From positions 97,828,701-97,892,700 of the forward strand of contig CM036159.1 of NCBI GenBank assembly GCA_020631735.1: a DNA stretch of 64,000 nucleotides. Reading direction: 5' to 3'. Position numbers and translations under genes: made by a program. The notes below the pieces were generated by a model that saw only the letters and a list, made by a program, of their open reading frames with translations, was not told the DNA's origin and searched no databases. Positions 10,631-19,817 of this stretch are shown here, piece after piece (the stretch's first letter is position 1; the number at the start of each line of letters is the position of its first letter). This stretch comes from Saccharum officinarum. Lineage: Eukaryota > Streptophyta > Magnoliopsida > Poales > Poaceae.

Positions 10631-12043
10631 TCATTTCAAGTTGGAGAAGTCAAGTATGTTCAATTCATTCTTCAACTTGTAAAATCTCTTTTCATCAAGT
10701 GGCTTTGTGAATATGTCGGCTAGTTGATCTTCAGTGCCAATGCTCTCAATGCTAATATCACCCTTTTGTTGATGGTCTCTTATGAAGTGATGCCTTATGT
10801 CAATGTGCTTGGTTCTTGAATGTTGAACCGGATTTTGTGTCATCTTGATAGCACTTTCATTGTCACAAAACAATGGCACATTCTTGAACTTGATTCCAAA
10901 ATCATTCAAGGTGGCCTTCATCCAAAGCAATTGTGCACAACAACTACCGGCACTAATGTATTCGGCCTCGGCGGTAGATAGTGCAACACTATTTTGTTTC
11001 CTTGATGACCATGAAACAAGAGACCTTCCAAGCAATTGACAAGTGCCACTTGTGCTCATTCTATCAATCTTACAACCACCATAGTCGGAGTCTGAATATC
11101 CAATCAACTCAAAATTAGACCCCTTTGGAAACCATAATCCAACATCATGAGTGCTCTTAAGATATCTCAATATCCTCTTGGTTGCTTTCAAGTGACTTTC
11201 TCTAGGTGAAGCTTGATATCTTGCACACTTGCACACACTAAACATCACATCTGGCCTAGAGGCGGTGACATATAGCAAACTTCCAATCATAGACCGGTAT
11301 AGCTTTTGATCTACCATGTTTCCACTATCATCAATACCCAATTGATCATTAGTGCCCATTGGTGTACTCATTTGCTTAGCATCTTGCAATCCAAACTTCT
11401 TGATCATGTCCTTGATGTACTTGCCTTGACTTACAAAAGTGCCATTCTTCATTTGCTTGATTTGAAGTCCAAGGAAGTAACTAAGCTCTCCAATCATAGA
11501 CATTTCAAACTCATTTGCCATCATATTTCCAACCTCTTCACAAAAATCTTGGTTAGTTGATCCAAAGATAATGTCATCCACATAGATTTGCAACACAAAC
11601 AAGTCATTTCCAAGCTTCTTGGTGAAGAGAGTGGTGTCAACCTTTCCCATCTTGAACCCTTTAGAGAGGAGAAAGTCCCTCAACCTCTCATACCATGCTC
11701 TAGGTGCTTGCTTCAACCCATACAATGCCTTCTTTAGCTTGTAAACATGGTCGGGCTTCTTGTCATTTTCAAAACCGGGAGGTTGCTCAACATAAACTTC
11801 TTCATTAATGTAGCCATTGAGAAATGCACTCTTGACATCCATTTGATAGAGCTTGATGTTGTGTGCACAAGCATATGCTAATAAGATTCTAATTGCCTCC
11901 AATCTTACAACCGGTGCATATGTCTCTCCAAAGTCAAGACCCTCAACTTGAGTGTATCCTTGTGCTACTAATTTTGCTTTGTTCCTCACAACCATGCCAT
12001 CTTGATCTTGCTTGTTTCTAAAGACCCACTTAGTGCCAATCAC
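10631..12043 (-). CDS. Sirevirus reverse transcriptase-RNase H
   Basis: A 470-codon open stretch covers most of the copia reverse transcriptase and all of RNase H. Visible motifs are [28 protein letters not shown] (first catalytic Asp, about residue 69) and YVDD (about 154-157). RNase H follows with [15 protein letters not shown] and the C-terminal LADIFTKPL typical of copia. It would copy element RNA to DNA in the virus-like particle. The first Met is internal: the frame continues upstream past a stop at about 12080 into the integrase part of the polyprotein. It ends 1.1 kb before the 3' LTR. The domain looks chemically intact, but it cannot be made from this copy without bypassing upstream breaks. 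Confidence 0.9.
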   Translation of the reverse strand: MIGTKWVFRNKQDQDGMVVRNKAKLVAQGYTQVEGLDFGETYAPVVRLEAIRILLAYACAHNIKLYQMDVKSAFLNGYINEEVYVEQPPGFENDKKPDHVYKLKKALYGLKQAPRAWYERLRDFLLSKGFKMGKVDTTLFTKKLGNDLFVLQIYVDDIIFGSTNQDFCEEVGNMMANEFEMSMIGELSYFLGLQIKQMKNGTFVSQGKYIKDMIKKFGLQDAKQMSTPMGTNDQLGIDDSGNMVDQKLYRSMIGSLLYVTASRPDVMFSVCKCARYQASPRESHLKATKRILRYLKSTHDVGLWFPKGSNFELIGYSDSDYGGCKIDRMSTSGTCQLLGRSLVSWSSRKQNSVALSTAEAEYISAGSCCAQLLWMKATLNDFGIKFKNVPLFCDNESAIKMTQNPVQHSRTKHIDIRHHFIRDHQQKGDISIESIGTEDQLADIFTKPLDEKRFYKLKNELNILDFSNLK

Positions 12044-12079
12044 ATTGTAGTTCTTTGGCCTCTCAACAAGTTTCCAAAC

Positions 12080-13222
12080 TTAATTTCTAGTGAAGTTGTT
12101 TAGCTCTTCATGCATGGCATTTACCCAATCGGAATCTTTCAAAGCATCTTCTATTTTCTTAGGTTCTTCAAGTGACACAAATGAGTAATGCTCACAAAAG
12201 GATGCTAGCCTTGATCTAGTTTGAACACCACTTTGAATTCCACCAATGATTTGGTCCAATGGATGATCTCTTGCAATACTAGTAGGTTGGAGTATTGGGA
12301 GTTGATTACTTCCACTTGTTTGACCTTGAATTTGAGCTTCATCATGAGAACCACTAGAGCTTGCTTGATTTGTATCAATTTGCACACTTTGGTTGATCAC
12401 ATGAATATCATCATCATCAACTTGCATCGGCCTTATATCACCAATGTCCATGTTCTTCATTGCATTTGACAATTGATCTCCTCTCACATCATCAAGGTTT
12501 TGAGCTTCATTTTGAGACCCTTGGGTTTCATCAAACTCAACATCATGAACTTCTTCCAAGGTGCCATTTGTGAGATTCCAAACTCTATATGCCTTGCTTG
12601 TGGTAGAATAACCAAGTAAGAATCCTTCATCACATTTCTTTTCAAACTTGCTCAATCTAGTGCCTTTCTTGAGAATATAGCATTTGCAACCAAACACTCT
12701 AAAGTATGCAATGTTGGGCTTTCTTCCATTCAATAGCTCATATGGTGTCTTTCTAAGCTTCCCATGGCAATAGAGACGGTTGCTACAATAGCAAGCCGTG
12801 TTGATAGCTTCACTCCAAAATGAATGACTCATATTGTATTCACTAAGCATTGATCTAGCCATATCAATCAAGGTTCTATTTTTCCTTTCAACTACACCAT
12901 TGGATTGAGGAGTGTATGTTGGTGAGAATTGATGTCCAATACCAAGATCATCACACAAATCTTCAATTCTTGTGTTCTTGAACTCACTACCATTGTCACT
13001 TCTAATCTTCTTGATGGTGATTTCAAACTCATTTTGCACCCTCTTGATAAAAGACTTGAATAGATCATAAACATCACTCTTGTCATAGAGAAAGAACACC
13101 CAAGTATATCTAGTGTAGTCATCAACAATCACAAAACCATACTTGTTGCCACCAATGCTAGTGTATGTTGTTGGCCCAAACAAATCCACGTGCAATAACT
13201 CAAATGCCTTTGATGTGCTCAT
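12080..13222 (-). CDS. Sirevirus integrase core and linker
   Basis: 380 codons with the copia integrase core. The first catalytic Asp is in LLHVDLFGP, the second in IRSDNGSEF and the Glu in NGVVERKNRT. Downstream are HSFWSEAINTACY, the GRKPNIAYFRVFGCKCY block that marks copia integrases, and a Gln/Asp-rich linker leading to the reverse transcriptase. The stretch is bounded by two premature stops, one just upstream (about 13264-13266), which separates it from the zinc-binding part, and one at its end, which cuts the link to reverse transcriptase. The listed Met is therefore internal to the polyprotein. Confidence 0.88.
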   Translation of the reverse strand: MSTSKAFELLHVDLFGPTTYTSIGGNKYGFVIVDDYTRYTWVFFLYDKSDVYDLFKSFIKRVQNEFEITIKKIRSDNGSEFKNTRIEDLCDDLGIGHQFSPTYTPQSNGVVERKNRTLIDMARSMLSEYNMSHSFWSEAINTACYCSNRLYCHGKLRKTPYELLNGRKPNIAYFRVFGCKCYILKKGTRLSKFEKKCDEGFLLGYSTTSKAYRVWNLTNGTLEEVHDVEFDETQGSQNEAQNLDDVRGDQLSNAMKNMDIGDIRPMQVDDDDIHVINQSVQIDTNQASSSGSHDEAQIQGQTSGSNQLPILQPTSIARDHPLDQIIGGIQSGVQTRSRLASFCEHYSFVSLEEPKKIEDALKDSDWVNAMHEELNNFTRN

Positions 13223-13264
13223 TTCACTTTTACTAGGATGTGAATTTCCAACTTGTTTGCCGGC

Positions 13265-13783
13265 TTAACAAGCACTACAAGGTTTATCCTTCTCAAAAGT
13301 GACATCTTTCAAGCCTCTAACTAAGTCATGCCTCAAAAGTTTGTTCAATTGTTTCATTCCAACATGACCAAGCCTTCTATGCCACAACCAACCCATACTA
13401 GATTTACTAAGCAAGCATGATGTCAATTGTGTCTCACTATCATTGAAGTCAACCAAGTATAAGCTACCATGTCTAAATCCTTTGAATATCAAGTTTGATC
13501 CATCAACACTTATGACTTCAACATCATCACTACCAAATATGCACTTGAAGCCAAGATCACAAAGTTGTGCCACCGATAAAAGATTGAAATCCAAGCTCTC
13601 AACTAGCAACACATTAGAAATGCTCATGTCATTTGAGATAGCAATTTTACCAAGCCCCTTGACTTTGCCTTTCTTGTTGTTGCCGAAAGTGATAGCATCA
13701 AAACCACCATTTTGACTTGTATCAATTGAATTGAACATACAAGAGTCTTCGATCATATGTTGAGTGCACCCACTATCAAGCAC
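13265..13783 (-). CDS. Sirevirus protease and integrase zinc-binding region
   Basis: 172 codons. The aspartic protease active site LDSGCTQHM is at the start and the flap and core continue to about residue 110. The gag-pre-integrase motif follows (WHRRLGHVGMKQL, then the CSAC pair), supplying the His and Cys ligands of the integrase zinc site. The reading frame differs from that of the preceding gag segment (13827-14744), with a further in-frame stop between them near 13812. The frame change may be damage or programmed; this cannot be told from one copy. Confidence 0.85.
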   Translation of the reverse strand: MLDSGCTQHMIEDSCMFNSIDTSQNGGFDAITFGNNKKGKVKGLGKIAISNDMSISNVLLVESLDFNLLSVAQLCDLGFKCIFGSDDVEVISVDGSNLIFKGFRHGSLYLVDFNDSETQLTSCLLSKSSMGWLWHRRLGHVGMKQLNKLLRHDLVRGLKDVTFEKDKPCSAC

Positions 13784-13826
13784 CCAATGCCTTCCTCCGG
13801 CTTTGTAATTGACCTACAAGACAAGA

Positions 13827-14744
13827 TCAATTCCTTTTAGGTACCCAAACTTGTTTGGGTCCTCCAAGGTTAGAGACTAAGCTCTTTGGTACCCAAATGG
13901 CTTTCTTCTTTGAGCCCATCCACGGTGCACCAATGAACTTAGCATGAACACCATTTATACCCTTGGTAAGCATATAGAAAGAATCAAACTTAATTGAGGA
14001 TACATTAGCATTTGATTTCTTGTTCATGCAATGTTGCTCTATGTGACCAACTTGCTTGCAACTTTTGCAATAGCTACCATTGTTCTTCACAAAACGAGTC
14101 TTGTGAGGAGCAAAAGCGGCCTTGTCTTTCTTGGGGTTATAGCCCAATCCCTCTTTGTAGAGAGAAGCTCTTTGGCTACCCAAGCATATAAGCAAGCGGT
14201 CCTCACCACCATAAGCCTTAGCTAATATGTGATTGAGCTCTTTTACCTCCTTCTTGAGATTTTCATTCTCAACTATAAGTGTGGAGTCACAAGTGAAACC
14301 ATCACTACTAGATGAGGATGATGTAGATGCGCTACATGAAGGGTTAGTGGGAGCAACAATAATAGGCTTATGAAAGGTTTCATCAATTATATCACATGAT
14401 ATGCCTATGTTGCAAGTTTTAGCTTTCTCAACATTAGTTGGCATGTTTTCACATTTTTCAACTAGAGAGGAATGAGCTTCTTCAAGCTTGGTATGAGACT
14501 TTTGAAGCTTCTTATGGTCTACCTTTAGATTCTCATAAGATGTCCTAAGCTCATCAAGTTCTTGCATAAGGTTTTTCTTTTCCTTAAGTAAGCTCTTGCA
14601 CTCCTTTCTAGATTCTTTAAAATGTTGAGTGCAATCTTCTAGCATAGTGATTAGTTCATCTTTAGTAAATTCTTCTTCATCACTATCACTAGCATTATCA
14701 TGATCACTCTCATCGTCGGATGATACCTTAGCAGCCTTAGCCAT
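13827..14744 (-). CDS. Sirevirus gag C-terminal segment with coiled coil and zinc knuckle
   Basis: 305 codons in the same frame as the upstream gag segment, separated from it by one TAA stop near 14780. It begins with an acidic stretch (SDDESDHDNASDSDEEE). A long heptad-rich coiled coil follows at about residues 30-110, then a Ser-rich linker and a second heptad stretch. An intact CX2CX4HX4C zinc knuckle (CKSCKQVGHIEQHC) lies at about residue 225. A repeated K-x-WVPK motif lies near the end. Long coiled-coil gag extensions are typical of Sireviruses and are thought to mediate particle or host-protein contacts. Confidence 0.8.
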   Translation of the reverse strand: MAKAAKVSSDDESDHDNASDSDEEEFTKDELITMLEDCTQHFKESRKECKSLLKEKKNLMQELDELRTSYENLKVDHKKLQKSHTKLEEAHSSLVEKCENMPTNVEKAKTCNIGISCDIIDETFHKPIIVAPTNPSCSASTSSSSSSDGFTCDSTLIVENENLKKEVKELNHILAKAYGGEDRLLICLGSQRASLYKEGLGYNPKKDKAAFAPHKTRFVKNNGSYCKSCKQVGHIEQHCMNKKSNANVSSIKFDSFYMLTKGINGVHAKFIGAPWMGSKKKAIWVPKSLVSNLGGPKQVWVPKRN

Positions 14745-14780
14745 GAAGCACGATGGAGTGTCGAAGAGAGAGACCTTCTC

Positions 14781-15896
14781 TTAGATGGCAATGCTAGCAT
14801 GTCCCTTCTTCTTGCTCTTGTTGTCATCCTCATCATCACTTGAGGAATCATCACTATCCCATGTAGCAATATGAGAATCATTCTTCTTCTTATAAGAGTT
14901 CTCCTTCTTTTCTTGCTTCTTCTTTTGCTTCTTTCTCTCCTTCTTGATAGCATCTTCATCATCACTATCATAAGGACACTTTGCAATGAGATGGTCCTTG
15001 CTATGGCATCTAAAATATCTCATGGTATGCTCATTCTTCTTGGATGAGTTCTTCCTCCTTCTTTCACGAAAGCCCTTCTTCTTCATGAATTTGCCAAATT
15101 GCTTGATAAAGAGAGCCATCTTCTCATCAATGTCATCCCTATCACAAGAGCTTGAGTCTTCATCACTTGATGATTCAATCTTAGATTTGCCCTTGGATAT
15201 GGTGGCTTTGAATGCCACACTCTTCTTCTTTTCATCATCTTTCTTCTCATTTTCCTTTTTCTTCCTCTTGACCAACTCATCCTTTTCATCTTCTCTATAT
15301 GAATCATCGGTCATCACTTCTTGGAATATTTGTTGAAGAGTTGAATCCTTTAATGTAGTCCTTACTAGCATGGTGATCAATGTATCAAATCTCTTGGGTA
15401 GACTTCTTAAGAACTTCATAGAGAATTGATTGTCCTTGACCTCCTCACCAAATGCCTTGAGCTCATTAACAATAACTTGCAACCTATGAAACATCTCCGG
15501 TACACTCTCATCATCTTGCATTTTGAAGCTTGAAAATTTTTCTTGCAAGATATATGCTTTAGCGGTCTTTGTGCCTTCGGTGCCCTCAAATGTTTCTTCT
15601 AGCTTGGCCCAAGCATCATGAGCAATCTCTATGTTCTTCACTTGCTCAAATGTCTTGTCATCTAATGCCTCGTGAAGAGCACTAATAGCAATGTCATTGC
15701 ATTGGAGCTTCTTCTCTTCCACCGGTGTAGGTGCTTCTAGATTAGCAACCTCAAATTTTGTTTCGGTGACCTTCCACACTTCTCTATTGATTGACTTGAG
15801 GTGTGCGGTCATCTTAACTTTCCAATATGTATAATTTGTGCCATCAAAGTGAGGTGCCTTCTTCGTGTTGTTGATGTGCAAGCTTAATTGAGCCAT
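14781..15896 (-). CDS. Sirevirus gag (capsid region)
   Basis: 371 codons starting MAQLSLHINN, 60 bp from the primer site side of the 5' LTR, which supports this start. The N-terminal copia gag domain is recognisable (HFDGTNYTYWKVKM, then AHDAWAKLEETFEGT and FSSFKMQDDESVPEM). A Lys/Glu-rich charged stretch follows at about residues 205-275. A first zinc knuckle reads YFRCHSKDHLIAKC: its first Cys position is Tyr, so this knuckle should not hold zinc normally. The protein packages element RNA. A TAA stop after the Ser/Asp-rich tail ends this frame, and the next segment continues in frame after it. Confidence 0.85.
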   Translation of the reverse strand: MAQLSLHINNTKKAPHFDGTNYTYWKVKMTAHLKSINREVWKVTETKFEVANLEAPTPVEEKKLQCNDIAISALHEALDDKTFEQVKNIEIAHDAWAKLEETFEGTEGTKTAKAYILQEKFSSFKMQDDESVPEMFHRLQVIVNELKAFGEEVKDNQFSMKFLRSLPKRFDTLITMLVRTTLKDSTLQQIFQEVMTDDSYREDEKDELVKRKKKENEKKDDEKKKSVAFKATISKGKSKIESSSDEDSSSCDRDDIDEKMALFIKQFGKFMKKKGFRERRRKNSSKKNEHTMRYFRCHSKDHLIAKCPYDSDDEDAIKKERKKQKKKQEKKENSYKKKNDSHIATWDSDDSSSDDEDDNKSKKKGHASIAI

Positions 15897-15942
15897 TTCT
15901 TTTTCACCGTAGGTTGTTAAGCCTCAAATAAACGGTGCCTCG

Positions 15943-15954
15943 GCTCCGATACCA
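15943..15954 (-). promoter_or_regulatory. Primer binding site (tRNA-iMet type)
   Basis: TGGTATCGGAGC on the minus strand, two bases from the end of the 5' LTR. It differs by one base from the common plant TGGTATCAGAGC complement of initiator methionine tRNA. Confidence 0.88.
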
Positions 15955-15956
15955 CT

Positions 15957-17984
15957 TGTAAGGTCCAAATAGGCTAGAGGAGGGGGGTGAATAGCCTAAT
16001 TAAAAACTTCTATAAGAATAACTTAACCACAAGTTAGTACAAAAGGTGGCGAAGCAAAAGCAATAGCTCTAACTAATTAAGCAAGCCACCTACACAAGTC
16101 TAGTACAAGGCTATCCACTTAAACACAACAACAACTACAAGCTAGAAATAAGAAGTAATACAAGAGAAGAGCTTTGAGAGATTATACCGCCGTGTAGAGA
16201 TGAGGAGTACCAATCAATCAATCACACAAGAGAAATCCTCGGGAAGAGAATGACACAAGAATTTATCCCGAGGTTCACTTGCTTCCCGGCAAGCTACTCC
16301 CCGTTGTGGCGATACACCCACTTGTCGGTTCGCGAGCTAATCGACTATCAAGAGTCGAGCCCTCGGCGGGCGCCGCACAACCGCACACAAGATGGGGATC
16401 CTCCAAGCCACGAGCTCCACTAGAGTATCCAATTTGCGAACTCCCACAGGGAAGGATCAAGAACCCCTTACAACACTTGGTGAAGGCTCCAACAATCTCC
16501 AATTGTGAGCTCAATCACCTCCGCTGCTCCAAGCCGTCTACTGTGTCGGGAAACACGAAAGAGTAACAAGAAATCCGCAGTAACTCAAAGATCAAGTGCC
16601 TCTAGAATGCAACTCTCAAGCAATGCACTTGAATCTCACTCAATCTCACTCAAGATGTGCAACTAATCAAAGAGATGAGTGGAGGGGTTGTTCTCTAGCT
16701 CAAAGTATGTCTCTAGGTCTCAAAATATGCAAGAGTTGCCCTCAAACCCCGGCCAACGTCTATTTATAACGAAGGGGTACGCAGCTAGCCGTTACTGGAC
16801 GACACAGTTCAAATCGGGATGACCGGACGCTCCGGTCAGGGTGACCAGACGCGTCCGGTCACTACAGGACAAGCGTGAACAGTGCGCGTCAGAAGTTACC
16901 GTTGCTATGACCGGACGCGCCCTAGCGTATGACCGGACGCGCTGGTCAACTGACCGGACGCGCCGATCGCTCAGCACCGCGAGCCCGCGAAGCAACGACC
17001 GGACGCGCCCTAGCGAATGACCGGACGCGACAGCGCCAGCGTCCGGTTTGAGTCCAGTAAGCTCCCTCAACGACCGGACGCGTCCGATCGTACGTGACCG
17101 GACGTGCCGCGCGTTCGATCACCACTTCGCTGCTCTCTGCCCCTCTAGACGCCTGACCAGACGCGCTGGTCCCATGAAGGACCGGACGCGCCGGTCGCGC
17201 GCTCTGCTTCTGCGCACAGGTGAACTGATCGGACGCGCTGGTCAAGCCAGACCAGCGTCCGGTCACTCACCCTAGGCACGCTGACCGAATGAACTGACCG
17301 GACGTGCTGGTCAAGCCGTGACCGCGTCCGGTGCAGCGTCCGGTCACCACAGTGACCTCCGCTCGCCTCTGTTTCTTTTCCGACTTCCAGCGCAATAGAA
17401 AATAGGCGTTTCACTTCCCCCAAAAGCGCCGAATCCCGCCTCGCAAGCTCGGCGAGAGGGAGAGAGGAACCTAAACCCCTCTCTACCGCTTAAACTCCAC
17501 CGCCTTCGCAAATGTGCTAACACCACCATGTGCATGTGTGTTAGCATTTCACAATAATTTCTCAAGGCGTTATGTTAGCTCTTTACTAGATCCTAATGCA
17601 TATGCTCAAGACATTGATCTAGTGGCACTTGATTTCCGAGCTAACTGTGATTGCCCCTCTTGATAGTCGGCTATGTATCCTAAACCTGATCAATCACTTC
17701 TCTACTCATCTTAGACCGGCAAAAGGAAAACCCTATGGTTATACCTTTGCCTTGTGCTCTTAGATCCTTCTCTTTCACTTGATCATCATGTCCTTCCTTT
17801 TATGTGCATCTCCACCATGATCATCATTTCATGTCCATGCACCATCTCTTTGTGATCTTGTGGCCACCACTCCTTGCCACATACACCTTCATCACATGTG
17901 TTGCTTATGCCTAATTCAAAACACTTAACACATGGCATTAGCAACTTTGTGTCATTAATTACCAAAATCAAACCTGGGCTTTCA
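15957..17984 (-). repeat. 5' LTR of the Sirevirus
   Basis: 2,028 bp, TGTAAGGTCC to GGGCTTTCA. The palindrome cluster is at about 16815-17350 and the minus-strand TATA box TTATAAATA at 16761-16769. It contains a block of about 95 bp (near 17418-17512) that the left LTR lacks. Confidence 0.9.
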
Positions 17985-17989
17985 GCAGT
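17985..17989. repeat. Target site duplication, right copy (GCAGT)
   Basis: Identical to 7575-7579. Confidence 0.9.
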
Positions 17990-18041
17990 GTCTATTGGCA
18001 AATTACACGATTGAACGACGTCCGTGAGCAAAAATTTCCCC

Positions 18042-18777
18042 GTTGTAAATTGCTCTTGTTGTACTACCTGCCTTACAGGAACTTGAACTTTGAGCAAAGC
18101 AAGCTGCCTCCACCTCCAAGTGAAGCAAAACAACACATCAACGAACAATCAGCATGTTTGTTGTCCTTTATGTTGAGTGATATGAATTTAGAGATTTATT
18201 TATGTACCCCTTTTGGCTATGTAATGATAGAATGACTTCTGTGACGTACCGTCGGTTTGATGGAACTTGCAAACTGTAATGCCTTAAGTGCAAGTGGCTA
18301 CTGCTAACGAAGTACTACTCTCTACTACCTAATGTGTATGAATCTTGAATTATTATGGTGTTATGTGACTGGTGGTTGCAGTAGAAATATTATGCTACTA
18401 TTTGTCTAAATTTTTGTGTTCTGAGAGTGTTGGTTGTTGCTGAATTGCTAATTTTTTGTGCCTACAAAAGAACTATTGGCGGGTATGGGTGACCTGCCGG
18501 GTATGATTTACCCTACCGGGTATGGGTATGGGGAAATTCCCCCACCTATAGCCAGGTATGGGGATACCCTTGGTCTCATATTGTTATCACAGGGATGAGT
18601 CTGGGGAGTCCATACCCGATGGAGATTTACCCATTGTCATTTTGACTTGCAACCCTTGTAGAGCTAGAGCAAAACTTACATTACACCGTTTGTTTTACTA
18701 ATCAAGTTGCTTTAATGACTTATAGATTTTTAAATAGGTTATTCATCCCGCTCTAGCGATATTAGGACCTTTCAACG
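18042..18777. other. Unassigned DNA with a GGGTATGGG-rich patch (possible hAT end)
   Basis: No gene recognised. Between about 18480 and 18620 there are several copies of GGGTATGGG or its complement in both orientations. Short GGGTA-type repeats near element ends are common in plant hAT transposons, so this may be a hAT terminus, but I could not define ends or an 8-bp target duplication. Confidence 0.3.
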
Positions 18778-19110
18778 ACAAAAGTCCATGAAAAAGAAAA
18801 AAAAGACAAGGAAAATAAATGAGTGAAAGGAAAGAAGTAAAAGAAAAGGGAAACATACAATAAAAAATAGAAAAAGGAAATAAAAATAATAATAAAAGAC
18901 CACCAAAAAATAAAAATAAAAAAGAAAGTAAAGGAAAAAAGAAACAGAAGAAAAGGAAAGAAAAATAAAAAAGGCATAAAAGATGAAAAGAAAGAAAATA
19001 AAAAAGAATAAAAGCTGACAAGAACAATAGAACAGAAAAAACGGTAAAAGAGAAAAAAATAGTAGAAAGGAAAAAAAAGAGGAAAAAATTTAGGAAAAGA
19101 CAAGAAAACT
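18778..19110. repeat. Purine-rich low-complexity tract
   Basis: About 330 bp composed almost entirely of A and G on the plus strand (A-runs broken by G). The minus strand is correspondingly T/C-rich and gives a spurious hydrophobic Phe-rich ORF. The right border on the minus strand contains CAG|GTGAGT, a strong splice-donor consensus. Confidence 0.85.
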
Positions 19111-19278
19111 TACGTACATAACTCACCTGGACGTCGACTGAATCTCGCGCGCTCGCAGCTCCATCTGTGGGACACCATCGCTTTGACGGACGATGGGTCG
19201 TGTTCTTAGGCTGCTTGCTCCAACGCCAGGGCGGAGGGTTTGGCGTGGGGCTCCTGTCCAACTGGTCGGTAGTAATGT

Positions 19279-19817
19279 TGTTGAAAGGCCCTAAATGGTT
19301 AGAGGAGTAAATAGTCTATAAATTTTTTTATAAAAATACTAGAGCAAAGTGATTAGTAACCTATATGACAAAATATAATTTTATTCTAACTCTACAAGGG
19401 TCGTAAGTCATTTATACCATAATTATAGTTCTTTATGATCTCTACGTACACACAAAGGCTATGTCACTACTCTCAAAACTAGTGAGCTCTCAAAGACTAA
19501 CTAAAGAGCCTCATCGACCAAAGTATCAAACTCTCAAAACTAGCTACAGTAAAGAGCTTGACTACACAAGTATGAAAGTAAATACAAGAGAATGAGTCGG
19601 GTGATTATACCACCGTGGCAAGAGAGATGATGAACCAATCAATGAATACCGAGTGAATCACCGAGAGAATACCAAACACAAATAGACACAAGATTTTTCT
19701 TCCAAGGTTCACGTGCTTACCGGTAGGCTAGTCCCCGTTGTATCGACCAACACTTAGTGGTTCGACGGCTAATTGGCACCACGCCAAGCCCACACTAGGG
19801 CACCGCAAGAATCTACC
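19279..19817 (-). repeat. Fragment of a second copia-type LTR
   Basis: Begins TGTTGAAAGGCCC and follows the same plan as the complete Sirevirus LTR (early GGTTAGAGGAGTAAATAG, later GATTATACCACC, then GGTTCACGTGCTTACCGG and CCCCGTTGT). It is truncated at 19817 where the Tekay element begins, which suggests the Tekay element inserted into it. The last five bases, CTACC, would be the left target duplication. Confidence 0.65.

Larger units (their letters stand above)
7580..17984 (-). mobile_element. Complete Sirevirus-type Ty1/copia retrotransposon (element B)
   Basis: A 10.4-kb element in minus orientation with two LTRs of about 2 kb starting TG and ending CA, a 5-bp target duplication, a tRNA-iMet type primer site and polypurine tracts. 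The copia order is gag, protease, integrase, reverse transcriptase, RNase H. Sirevirus hallmarks are the large Lys-rich gag with CCHC knuckles, repeated CCGGAC palindromes in the LTRs, and several extra polypurine tracts between pol and the 3' LTR. Several stops and frame changes interrupt the coding region, so this copy is not autonomous. The LTRs remain closely similar, with point differences and one block of about 95 bp near 17418-17512 present only in the right LTR. Confidence 0.92.
6588..18041. mobile_element. Mutator-like element with long TIRs, split by a Sirevirus
   Basis: The outer ends are inverted copies. The left starts GGGAAATTTTGCTCACGGAC and the right, reversed, GGGGAAATTTTTGCTCACGG. 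Both continue GTTCAATC(A/G)TGTAATTTG. Pairing continues inward for about 190 bp in all. Removing the 10.4-kb Sirevirus and one copy of its target duplication leaves an element of about 1.04 kb. A long TIR starting GGG and a GC-rich core without transposase suit a non-autonomous Mutator-like (Pack-MULE-like) element. I could not find the expected 9-bp target duplication, so the superfamily call is tentative. Confidence 0.6.

Noticed and set aside
18743..19103. Hydrophobic Phe-rich membrane protein on the minus strand
   Set aside because: It is the translation of a pyrimidine tract and is low complexity throughout.
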